Shown: piece by piece, positions 1 through 10,498 of the stretch | How positions within the stretch are numbered: the first letter of the stretch is position 1 | Layout of the letters: every line of letters begins with the position of its first letter | Origin: Trifolium pratense | Lineage: Eukaryota > Streptophyta > Magnoliopsida > Fabales > Fabaceae | Assembly (NCBI RefSeq): GCF_020283565.1 | Contig: NC_060063.1 | Coordinates: 25,598,777 to 25,662,776, forward strand | Direction of reading: 5' to 3' | Length of the DNA stretch: 64,000 bases | Notes under the pieces: generated by a model | The model's input: the letters and a program-made list of their open reading frames with translations, nothing else | Told to the model about the DNA's origin: nothing | The model's database searches: none | Program-made: the position numbers and the translations under genes

Positions 1-431
1 TGCTCTTGGCCTTTTAAAAAAAAAGTATTGCAGCAGCAGGAATTTTTTTTTATTAAAAAAAGTAATAGATTCCACGTCGGTTTTGATAAAGACAGACGTG
101 AAATCCCAACTTTTCACTTCGGGGAATTTGCAAAACCGACGTGGAATCCCCATTTTTAATTAAAAATTTGGAAACCCAAACATACCACTACTGATATTCA
201 GCTTCAACAGACGTGAAACGTTCATATTTCACTACGGGGAAATGGAAATACCGACGTGGAATCCCATTATTTTAAATAAAAGTTAATGCAAAAATCAGGA
301 TACCACGTCGGGTAATAAACGAACCGACGTGGAATCCCCAGACTTACAACGACGATGGTATTTACGACGGGTCACCAACCGACGTAAAAAGTCATTTTTA
401 CCAGTAGTTAAAACCCCTTTCTGTACTAGTG
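1..431 (-). mobile_element. CACTA (En/Spm-type) transposon end, cut by the window edge
   Basis: The stretch ends at 431 with a terminus that reads CACTAGTACAGAAAG on the minus strand, the hallmark start of CACTA elements. Inside it the 9-bp motif CCGACGTGG or its complement occurs five times (72-80, 136-144, 251-259, 303-311, 324-332) with further diverged copies, which fits the subterminal repeats that CACTA transposases bind. The element continues beyond base 1, so its other end, its 3-bp target duplication and any transposase cannot be seen. No coding region is convincing here. Confidence 0.7.
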
Positions 432-1293
432 AAAGGTTAGCGCTTCGACGATCAAATCAGTGTATGAGTGACGTGGGTAATATGCAAGTATTGAATGAAT
501 CGTCCCTTTAGCGTGACACATGATCACACTTATATAGACGGAGTCGTCCTAATACGTACCGTCTCTGAATGATTTGACAGTAAAAAGCAGGAGACGATTG
601 AGAGTTGATCCAAGAATTTTGAGCAAAAGAGACATGATCATAGTGATGAGGTGTACGGATTATCCCGTAGTCCGTTGAGTTGAACAAGCGTTCAGAGAAT
701 TGGGCCTAGACTTTTTGGGCTATTGGCATGGGATGTGACCCCGTCCGTAACAAATACAATATTTATTTTTTTAAAAAAAATTCACTATCTAATTAATACT
801 GATTGGATCAACTTTTTTTTTTCACCACCACTATCCGGCCCACTAGACCGCCTGATCTACTTAGATCACTTTCAATTTAATGTATTTCACTTTGCATTTA
901 TGAAAAATGTCAATTCATTGATACATAATAAACATACTTGTAAAAATATTATTCTTTCAATTTTTTTATATAAGAAAGTTATGGTAAGAGAATGATGCGT
1001 CAATGTAAGACACAAAAGATGGAATAATTACATTTATCTTCCTCTAAAGGTACTAGCGGAGTTTGAACCTAAAACCTCTCATTTTCTTGGAATTTTAAAA
1101 GTAGGGGGTGGATTATACATTGTAACCACATTACGCATTAATCTTTACCGATCATCCAATAAAAATGAACGATTGAAATTAAAATTATGTTCAAACTACA
1201 CTAATAAACTTGAACGCAGAAATCACTTATTGCATATAGGTGAAACAATTAAGTAGCTCACATGAGTCATAAAACTATCCTATTTCTATTTAA
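432..1293. other. Intergenic DNA without recognised gene
   Basis: AT-rich sequence between the CACTA end and the PIF/Harbinger-like terminus. Open frames here are short and rich in Phe, Leu and Ile, as expected from random AT-rich DNA. I see no gene or RNA. Confidence 0.5.
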
Positions 1294-1740
1294 ATCCCTT
1301 GTTTGGTGCACCAAGAGAAAAGAATAAATATAACTTATTACTAATCATATCCTATTATTCCTTTGTTATTTTAATCCTTATTTTTTGGTGGGTTAGCAAC
1401 CTGATAGGATTATAATAACCTATTTTTTGGTGCGCGTATTCACGTTCGATTCTCGCTTTCTGCTTTTTATTTTTTATTTTTTCACGTCAACTCCTCTCTT
1501 CTCCTATTTGTCGCCTCTTCTCTCTTCTCTTCCGGTAAAGTATCGATGATTTCCTTTTGATAGTTTGCTTCTTAATTCCTTATCAATATTCATCAACGAT
1601 TTTGTATCATCTCCACTATCTTTGATTGCTGGATTATAACATCAGTTTACATGTGATAATCAGAACTCAATACGGATTTTAGATACACAAAAACATCATG
1701 AACTGCTATTATGTTATTACCTACTATGATTGCTATTGCC

Positions 1741-1782
<42 letters not shown>
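1741..1782. repeat. (TTA)n microsatellite
   Basis: About 14 uninterrupted TAT/TTA triplets. A nearby frame translates it as poly-isoleucine, which I regard as spurious. Confidence 0.9.
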
Positions 1783-2159
1783 GATATATAAACCCATCGA
1801 TTTTGCTATTGAATGGTTGTCAAGCTTCATAGGTTGTGCTTTCTTTTATTTTGGTATTGGTCTTGAAATAAAGTTAGTGCAAGTTGGTTTTGGCTTTTAT
1901 GTGTTTTTCTTGTACTGAAACAGGACATGTGTTGTATCAGTCGTTTCTTGTAGTGTTTATAGCATGCCTTGTGCTTTGATGACTACTATTATGAATAATT
2001 TAATCTATCTGGGTAAGCTTCTATTAATCTGTTATGTTTGTTTCAAAATACTTGTTCTGTTTTATAGGTAAATATGGATGATTTACAGAGACATTGCAAC
2101 AATTATTTTTAGAGATGATTAATCTTTGTTTTACAATTTTAATCATAATGAGTCATTTT

Positions 2160-2687
2160 TCGATTGAGGGAAGTGATGCATGCTCTACTTGGAGAGAAAA
2201 CTTAGCAACAAAATCATGGAATGAATGGCTCTCTAGACACATAAATTGATTGTTTAATATTAGTTTATTTATTTAAAGCTTTTACCCACTATTGATAATG
2301 TTGAATAGATAAAGAAGATGAAGATCAAGGTGACGAGCAGAATGAAATAGGAATGACTTAGTCAGTAGTCACCTTCTATTAATCAATCTAAAAGAAATGC
2401 CGACAACATGGAAATTCAATTTGGGAAAAGAAACAAAGGAGCAAGTATAATTGTTCGGAGTATATCTGAGTTAGGAAAGAGTTTCAGTTCTATAATTGAA
2501 AAAAGCTCAGAAAGAATGTGTGAAGCTGCAAATCGTCTAGGATTTGGTTGATGATTCAAGAAACATTATGGCCGAGTTGGAGAAGATGGAGCTAACGGAA
2601 CAAGAGTGTTTTATTGCTGCCGACAAAATATTATTTGTGCCACATCATTTGCACATATTTATGGGTTGTCGTGATGCTACGGTTTAA
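2160..2687 (+). pseudogene. Decayed PIF/Harbinger-type coding remnants (transposase tail and Myb/SANT-like ORF1 tail)
   Basis: Around 2168-2248 one frame reads a short tail with the pattern W-R-E-N-L-A-x-K-S-W-N-E-W before a stop, which resembles, from memory of the family, the C-terminus of plant PIF/Harbinger transposases. From about 2370 to 2540 another frame reads a hydrophilic helix-rich stretch including IIVRSISELGKSFSSIIEKS. A frameshift near 2539 separates it from a last segment ending at the TAA at 2685-2687 that contains MAELEKMELTEQECFIAADK. This is the composition of the C-terminal part of Myb/SANT-like ORF1 proteins. The frame breaks and missing DNA-binding and DDE parts make it non-functional. 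Family assignment is tentative. Confidence 0.35.
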
Positions 2688-2704
2688 TAAAAACTAGGAA
2701 TAAA

Positions 2705-2721
2705 CCCGTGCGTTGCACGGG
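2705..2721 (-). other. Helitron 3'-terminal hairpin
   Basis: Perfect 7-bp stem CCCGTGC/GCACGGG with a 3-base loop, 7 bases from the terminal CTAG (2694-2697). It marks the 3' end of the minus-oriented Helitron. Confidence 0.8.
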
Positions 2722-2844
2722 TTCGATTAAAATATTTTTATAAATAAAAAAATAATGATTGTGATAACTATAATCATATATAGTTAAATAATATATATTA
2801 TTTTAAAATAAGATTATGTTTAATATTAGTATATGAGTAAAAAA

Positions 2845-3430
2845 AAGGTTGTTTAGAAATATTAGATTTTTTATTAATTTATATCGTAGTTTGTTTATAT
2901 TTTAATGTAATAGATCTCTTATAATATTTCATAAGTTTGAAATGATGTATCATTTTTTATTTTATTAGTGTAATCATATAAGATTTTAGTTTTCTTTATA
3001 TGAGTTGCAATTTTATAGTCAAATGTCACTTTGTTTTTTATTTTTGATGTATTCCTTATTTTATTATTTTCAATAAGAGTTTGAGGCATACCTAATTATA
3101 CTTGTAGACAATATTGCTCATGAGAAATGTTAAAATAAGTTTTAATTATAGAATATGATTCATATATGGTGGCTTTGCCTATTTGTTCCACGTGATCTCA
3201 TTTTTTGAAAATTATGTATCAAATATTGTATTTACTTACTACGTTCTATGCAATTTAAGGTTCCAAATAGCTTATCTACTTACTCATCTCTCGTTCTCTT
3301 GGAGTTTATTCTCACTTATTCACTTGGTGAAATTTTATTCCAACTTTATTAGTCCCAATTTTTTAGTCTATTGTTTGGTTCATATTTTTTTTTTGCTTGG
3401 TCCTTTTGTTTTTGGTTTGTTTTTCTTTTT
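2845..3430. repeat. Diverged direct repeat, copy 1 (other copy 6218-6660)
   Basis: Starts GTTGTTTAGAAAT, then shares TTTATATCGTAGT, AATGTAATAGATCTCTTATA, GTGATCTC.TTTTTTGAAAAT and CACTTGGTGAAATTTTAT-like blocks with 6218-6660, in the same order and orientation. The two copies sit inside the Helitron and have diverged by many substitutions and indels, which suggests nested or concatenated related Helitrons. Confidence 0.7.
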
Positions 3431-5619
3431 CTTGGCGAGGTTTGTTTCTCTTCAAAATTATTGTTAGTTTTTGTCCCTCTTATTTAATATTTTCTTGAAC
3501 ATTTATTTTATTTTTCTTATTATATTATATAAACTCGAATATTTGTTGTTGTTAATATATAAGTTTGGACGAAGATTTTATATATTTGAATTTAGGTTTA
3601 GTTATTTGGTTAAGGTAAAGAAAGTCTTATAGATGAATTTAAGATTTAACATGTGTCATCTTCTTATTTGCTTAAAGAAATGTCATCTTATTCTTATAAA
3701 TATTCCACTATTTTATTTTCAGCCGTAACGTAAACAATCTTTTAGAATATGTACTTAATTTATCCAAAAAATTATATTATTATGTAAATTAAATTAATAA
3801 TTTTTGAATTATTGGTGAATTTTAGTTGTGTTCAAATATATGTGTGATTATATTTTCTAAATATATGTAAATATATTTTAACATCTACGGTTTTAATAAT
3901 TTATAAAATTTATTTTGACAAATGAGCATCAACAATTTTTATTTAATAATTTTTGTCTTTTTTTAATTTAATTTAGAAAAATTGTGTAAAATTATTTGTG
4001 TTATACGATAAATGCATGAAGATTATATATTTGGACAACCTCTAAGTCAAGTTGAATCAATATACTTCTTGCATATATTACAATTATAAGAACCGCATGA
4101 CTTGAGTGTCAACTACAAAAAAAAAACTTATTTTAATTTCTACTTTGTTTTTGTTTCTATATTTCTCTTGATCGAGATCAAGTAGATCACCTACACATTG
4201 TAGACAATATAATATTTAAAAATGAGACGCATATTTATATTTCAAAATTATTTGGATTGTCCTCTTTTAATTGAATGCCTCCAACATCAATATACCCTCG
4301 ATCTATATAAATTTTAAGGCACTTCAAAATCAATAAATATAAGTCTCTTTTATCCTCTTCAACTTATTCACATGAAAAAAATTAATTATATTCCTATTAA
4401 TCAACAATTTTTTATATAAATCTTCTACCTTATATAAAATAATAAATGAAAAAGAAAATAAGAAACAAATAAGCTAAAACATTAGACTAATAAAATAATA
4501 AATGAAAAAGAAAAGTTGTCTAATTACAAACATTATATCAATTAAAAAAAATGATGGTTTACAAACTCCCATTAGAGTTAAATACACATCCTTACATGAG
4601 GTGTCATTTCATAGGCTTTATAAGGAGCAAGGATGCAACGTAAGCAAAAATAGAAGTATGTTTTATACTGTTCTCCTCCTTCACATGAAAAAATAGTCAT
4701 ATTCATATTAATCGATTCAACTCAAAGTTTAATTAATCATCGAACAAAACACCGGTTGATATTTAAAAAAATATCCAACCTAAAAAAGAAATATAAAAAA
4801 TGATTAGAGATGTTCTAAACTCAGAGTAGTAGAAAAATTCCAATTTACAAACATATTAATAGACAACTATCACATATATGTATATCAATTTCTTAATCAA
4901 TCACATGTAGACATACCTGATATTCTAAGAGGTTAGACACCATCACCTACCAAGGACAAAAACCAATATACTTATGATGTAACTATATATATGCACACGA
5001 TAGCTTTTAAATCAATTCAAGACACTATAATGTGTAACTTTAACATATGGAAGGTGAAGATGCATAACTTTTTCTCATGGAAATGTTAGACAAAGAAACC
5101 ATAGAGTTTTTGTCATGAGATAGATAAATTAAAATTTTGTTAAAACATAGAAGCTAGACTTCAATGTAAATTTACATATTCAATATGGTGGTGATAATTA
5201 GCTTTTGGGTTAACTTTATATAGAGCTTGTGTTTGATAATTAGCTAAATTTACATATTCAATATTAGTGTCTCCAAGAATTCTTTGTTTTCAATTGCATT
5301 AATAGGGAATTGTAACATACAATATATATTTTAATAATATATTGCAATGCAATTAATAAAACAATAACATGATGCATCGTTCCACCTTTCATTGCTTGCA
5401 ATTCATTTTTGTCTCAATTCAACAACAATAAATTGTGTTAGTTTTTTTTTAATATATTATTATTGTTTATTATTTATTATTAGAGTAACTCTATTATATA
5501 AAATATGAAAAGGTTTTAATAGAGATTGTAAACTTTTTTTATAGAGTGCCACATCCAATTTCTTTTGAAAATCCATCCAATTTTTTATAATTCTAATGGA
5601 TATGTATAAATCGATATCG

Positions 5620-6060
5620 ATAGTTGGTCCCTTTTAATTAAATTTTTCATTTGTCGTTTAGGGACCAATTAACTATGAAATGAAGAGAATTCCAATAGTC
5701 TTAGACACTTTTTTTTTCTTTCTTAGTATTGAAATAATATATTTTGTGGTTATATTGGTCCCTTTTAATTAAATTTTTCATTTAGGAACCAATTAACTAT
5801 GCAATGAAGAGAGACACAGGTTTTTTTATTAGTATTGAAAGAATTTCAATAGTCATGAATATTTTGTGGTTATATAAATCTTATATATTAGTTGGTCCCT
5901 TTTAATTTAATTTTTAATTTTAGTTAGTTGGTCCCTTGTGTAAGAAGTTATATAGTGATAATTTGATATATTGATAATTAAAATTAAAATGATTTAATTA
6001 AAGATAATTAAAATTAAAATGATTTAATTTAATTAAAGGAGATGATGAAAAGGTTTTTTA
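5620..6060. repeat. Cluster of short repeats within the Helitron
   Basis: The block TTGGTCCCTTTTAATT recurs near 5624, 5757 and 5893, twice followed by an inverted partner GGACCAATTAACTATG or a variant of it, and AATTAAAATGATTTAATT is repeated around 5970-6030. This looks like short-unit duplication in a non-coding stretch. Confidence 0.6.
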
Positions 6061-6217
6061 ATAGAGATTGTAAACTTTTCTTATAGTATAAAGGTGATAA
6101 AAAAAATTTGGGGCCTAAATCCTTTACCAAAAAAATTATTTTTGGGGGTCTAAATCTAGGGTTTGGGCCGCTTTACCCTTGGGCCGGCCCGTGTCTACAA
6201 ATAAATAAAAAAGTTGT

Positions 6218-6660
6218 TTAGAAATGATATTTTTCATTGATTTATATCGTAGTTTTTTTTTATATTTTAATGTAATAGATCTCTTATAATATTTTATAAG
6301 TTTAAAAAGATGCATTATATTTTATTTTAATAGTGTAATCATAGCTTTCTTTATATGAGTTGCAATTGTATAGTAAAATGTGGCCTTGCTTTTTATTTTT
6401 GATGTAACCCTTATTTATTTCAATAGAGTTGGAGGCATGCATATATAAATACATTTATTTACCGCGTGATCTCGTTTTTTGAAAATTACATATCGAATAG
6501 CGTAACTGTTTATTTCCTTCTATGCAATTCAAGGTATCAAGTAGCTTTTCTACAAACTTTCCTCTCGTTCTTTTGAAGTTTCTTCTCACATATTGACTTG
6601 GTGAAATTTTATCCAGATTTTACTATTCCCAATTTTTTAAGTCTATTGTTTTTTTACATT
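6218..6660. repeat. Diverged direct repeat, copy 2 (other copy 2845-3430)
   Basis: Same ordered blocks as 2845-3430: GTTGTTTAGAAAT, TTTATATCGTAGT, AATGTAATAGATCTCTTATA and CTTGGTGAAATTTTATCC. It is shorter by small deletions. No coding capacity. Confidence 0.7.
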
Positions 6661-7827
6661 TTTTTTGGTTGGTCATTTTTTTAGTATAACAGTTTTTTCA
6701 ACACCCTCCACCTGTTCGATAGTACAAAGATTAAGAAATACTATTCTTCTTTTTTTAGTTTGCATGATATTATAAGAATTTAACATTCAACATGTCATCT
6801 TATTCTTAAGACTATCTCACTATGTACTCACTCATAACTATAATATCTTATCTCCTAAATACTATTATGCTTAGAGAGTAATTTAAATAATAAAATAGAT
6901 AAATATAATATAACATTTTATATTACTTATTAAGATTTCTTTGCCTTTTATTTGTCAGAATTATTTAGCTAGTGGTTTCGTTTATCATTTTCACTATATG
7001 CTTAATTCTTTTTCTTTTCTATTTTGGTTTAATTTTATTTTTCTTAGTGAGGTTTATGCCACTATCCTCTCTTTAATTTGTTTGCATCTTTAATTTTATG
7101 TGTCTTTTTAAGCAATGGAATATCAAAATTAGTAGTTAAAATGTTGGTGTAATAAAAAAGTATAAATTGTAAAGTAGTGACTAAATTGCTACGCCACTTT
7201 TCTTTCATCAATCAAACAAAATTTAAGGTAGATAGTGAGATACTTTTAATATTTGTCTTAGAAACTAAATGGAATCTTACGATTTTTCTTAGTGACTTAA
7301 ATGAGTTTATTCTAAAAGTAATAAAGAAATTAAAATACAACTTAGCTCAATTGCAAACTTGAAAACCTTCGTACCAGCCCAATCCACTAATTTGAATCCT
7401 AACCAAGATGATTAAGCATATGAAAACACCTCTAACTAAGTAGAGATTAAATTCTTCCAAATTTGCTTCATACGACCAACTTGTATTACATTTCCAAATC
7501 TTCTCTATTAAAACCAAGTACCACTAAAAAAAAATTAAGAAATTGCAGTTATATATATTTTTCATTGTCGCAATGTTATTCTTGAATATACATTTCATTG
7601 CTATATTTGAAAGAAAAAAAAAAGAACCTATCCCAAAAACAATGAGGAAAATACATTTGAAAATAGAATTACATTTTTCCTTGAAACAATAAGATAGTGT
7701 AGTTGATTTACTCAAGAGTAGACATGACTTGATGAAATTACTACAAAGAAGGTTAGAAAACACAAAAAAGAAAAAAATAAGATTACAAAATATGAGACCA
7801 TGGGCAAGTAGTGATGTGTGAGTATCA

Positions 7828-8578
7828 ATATTTATAAAGACCATTATGGTAAAACATACAGTTTTTTTTATATATAATTATTGAAAGGAACTCCAACAAT
7901 CATGAGTGTTAATTGTATAATATAATAATAATAATTCTGCAGTTATAGTTGCATCATATGAATACCTAAGGGTCAATCATAATTGTTTTTATCCCTTGTA
8001 ATTAATCGTTTGATTGTTTTTTTTTTTTTTGATAAGCTAATCGTTTGATTGTTGATTTAACCTCTTGCAATGTGTAATAATATATTAATATGATTTATCT
8101 TGGTTTTTTTAGAAAATTAGATTATATATATATTTAATAACAATACTAAAAATTATATATACATATAATTTATATGTACATATTTTAGTGACATATGGAT
8201 ATATTTTTTTGGTTTTTACGTATGAATGTTTTATTGATCCATATATACGAATTAAGTTTTTTATTTGGGCAAGTATATGGATATTTAGGTTACTCTTAAT
8301 TATTTAGTCATTTACGTTTTCTATTAATCCATATTTATCATTTTATATATGCCAAAATATAGTCTTTTGGAATTATGGGGGTTTCTTTTTCTATTCATGT
8401 ATTAATCATTAGACATGAAATTTAATTTGTGAAGGATAAATTTTATTTTAGATATTTTTATTTTAATAATTAAGAGAAGTTGGTAAATTTTCAATAAAAA
8501 TATGGAGTTTTTTTAGAGGTGCCACATCATCACAATGAAGGCCTATGAGCAATTTAACCTTCCTTTTACTAGTAAAAG
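7828..8578. repeat. Tandem duplication, copy 1 (about 750 bp)
   Basis: Runs from ATATTTATAAAGACC to the Helitron 5' terminal sequence TTTTACTAGTAAAAG. It is followed head to tail by copy 2; by eye the only difference is a few bases in a poly-T run near 8020. The junctions share the short word ATATTT. Confidence 0.92.
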
Positions 8579-9327
8579 ATATTTATAAAGACCATTATGG
8601 TAAAACATACAGTTTTTTTTATATATAATTATTGAAAGGAACTCCAACAATCATGAGTGTTAATTGTATAATATAATAATAATAATTCTGCAGTTATAGT
8701 TGCATCATATGAATACCTAAGGGTCAATCATAATTGTTTTTATCCCTTGTAATTAATCGTTTGATTGTTTTTTTTTTTGATAAGCTAATCGTTTGATTGT
8801 TGATTTAACCTCTTGCAATGTGTAATAATATATTAATATGATTTATCTTGGTTTTTTTAGAAAATTAGATTATATATATATTTAATAACAATACTAAAAA
8901 TTATATATACATATAATTTATATGTACATATTTTAGTGACATATGGATATATTTTTTTGGTTTTTACGTATGAATGTTTTATTGATCCATATATACGAAT
9001 TAAGTTTTTTATTTGGGCAAGTATATGGATATTTAGGTTACTCTTAATTATTTAGTCATTTACGTTTTCTATTAATCCATATTTATCATTTTATATATGC
9101 CAAAATATAGTCTTTTGGAATTATGGGGGTTTCTTTTTCTATTCATGTATTAATCATTAGACATGAAATTTAATTTGTGAAGGATAAATTTTATTTTAGA
9201 TATTTTTATTTTAATAATTAAGAGAAGTTGGTAAATTTTCAATAAAAATATGGAGTTTTTTTAGAGGTGCCACATCATCACAATGAAGGCCTATGAGCAA
9301 TTTAACCTTCCTTTTACTAGTAAAAGA
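8579..9327. repeat. Tandem duplication, copy 2 (about 748 bp)
   Basis: Near-identical to 7828-8578 and also ending in TTTTACTAGTAAAAGA. The duplication therefore gives the Helitron two 5' termini (8579 and 9327, minus orientation). Near-identity implies a recent event or an assembly duplication. Confidence 0.92.
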
Positions 9328-9694
9328 TATTTGAGAATATATTGTTGCTTTATCGTTGTTTTGTTGCTTCAATTCGTTGATTTCTTGCTATTATGTGTAT
9401 GACAATTTTAATTTGATACAATTTAAATTTGGCAATATATTTCTTTATGTTTTTTATTTATTTATTTTTTGTTAATTTAAAATATAAAACTATTTTTTTT
9501 TATAAAAAAGTATATTTGTTTTACAAGAATAATTTTTTCATTTAATCTTATCATGTCAATAATGATATCATCTTTATTATTCTATGTGAACCAAACATAT
9601 AACAAGATATGTGATTATTCTGTGACTATCATATCCTTATCCAGCTTCTTATCATATCCTATCTTTATCCTATCCTGCGTACCAAACGGACCTG

Positions 9695-10498
9695 TAAGAG
9701 TACTAATTAATTAAGGAACTAAAAGAAATAAGTTTTATATTAAAAAAATAATGCATTTTTTTTTGGTTTTTCACCACCAGTTTAATTTGGTTCGGAGGTC
9801 AATTCTGACATATCGAATCGTGGCTCTCTCTACCAAGTTCAGCGTCAATCACCATTAAACCAAGTAACTATTGTTAAAAATAATGCATTTTATACTTTAA
9901 GTTTTTGTTTTTATGATTTTCTTTCGAAGATTTAAGAAAGGGATAATTTAGTAATTTTATTGAGAAAGCAAGGGCAATCTCAAAGGATAACACAACAAAG
10001 GGCCCTCTTAATAATACACTCTCATCTCAAGTTACCAAATCTCAACGCTTTCTCTCTCCTCTCTCTACTAAAAAAAAATCCATTTTTTTTTAAAAAAAGA
10101 AAGAAAATAAAATAGTTAGGGTTTGACCGAAAATTGCACAATCGCGTAGTGGAATTTCCACACCGATTCGGACAACTTCGCTCTCTGTTACCCTTCGATT
10201 CCCAAGATCCATCTTCTCCCTAAAAACTCGCCGTTTTTTAGAGAGAGAAAATCGCTGTCTACAAGATTCACCTAGAGAGAGAGAGAAAATTAAAATGTTG
10301 GAATAATCAAGCAAGCTTTTTGATTCAAAGGAAAATCGTAAATTTTATGTTTTTATTGGGATTTAAGGTTTTTTCTCTTCTGGGGTTTCTTTGATTTTGA
10401 TAAATTTTGAATTTTTATTGGGTTGGGTTGGTAGTGTGAGTGATCTGAATTTTGGGTTTTGTGAATTGGGGTCTCATTGAAATTGTGGGCTAGTTTGT
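9695..10498 (+). promoter_or_regulatory. Upstream region and probable 5' UTR of BRM
   Basis: Contains a CT-rich stretch from about 10017 to 10070 (CTCTCATCTC, TTTCTCTCTCCTCTCTCTAC) of the kind found at plant core promoters and 5' UTRs, then 430 bases to the BRM start codon. Small open frames on either strand here are not supported. The transcription start cannot be fixed from sequence; I place it near the CT-rich tract by inference. A diverged SINE-like piece may lie near 9785-9870. Confidence 0.5.

Larger units (their letters stand above)
2694..9327 (-). mobile_element. Non-autonomous Helitron, minus orientation
   Basis: Read on the minus strand the element starts with TCTTTTACTAGTAAAAGG (5' T at 9327, preceded by A), followed within 60 bases by GATGATGTGGCAC, a sequence common near plant Helitron 5' ends. 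It ends in a hairpin CCCGTGCAACGCACGGG (2705-2721) followed by TTTATTC and CTAG, with T as the next host base (2693). TC start, 3' hairpin, CTRR end and A/T insertion site are the Helitron diagnostic set. There is no frame for a Rep-helicase protein; the longest open frames are about 100 codons. A second 5' terminus exists at 8579, so the shorter form 2694-8579 is possible. Confidence 0.7.
1294..9694 (+). mobile_element. PIF/Harbinger-like transposon relic, interrupted by a Helitron
   Basis: Both ends carry the core GTTTGGT in inverted orientation, exactly 7 bases inside a flanking TAA (1291-1293 and 9695-9697). TAA is the usual PIF/Harbinger target duplication. The right end, read inward on the minus strand, continues with GGTACGCAGGATAGGATA, a common composition for these termini; the left end has CATATCCTATTATTCC-like inner sequence. 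The TIR match beyond the core is weak. Between the ends, 2160-2687 holds decayed coding sequence resembling the two PIF/Harbinger proteins. The Helitron 2694-9327 splits the element; without it the relic would be about 1.8 kb. Alternative: two unrelated MITE ends that happen to face each other. Confidence 0.42.
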
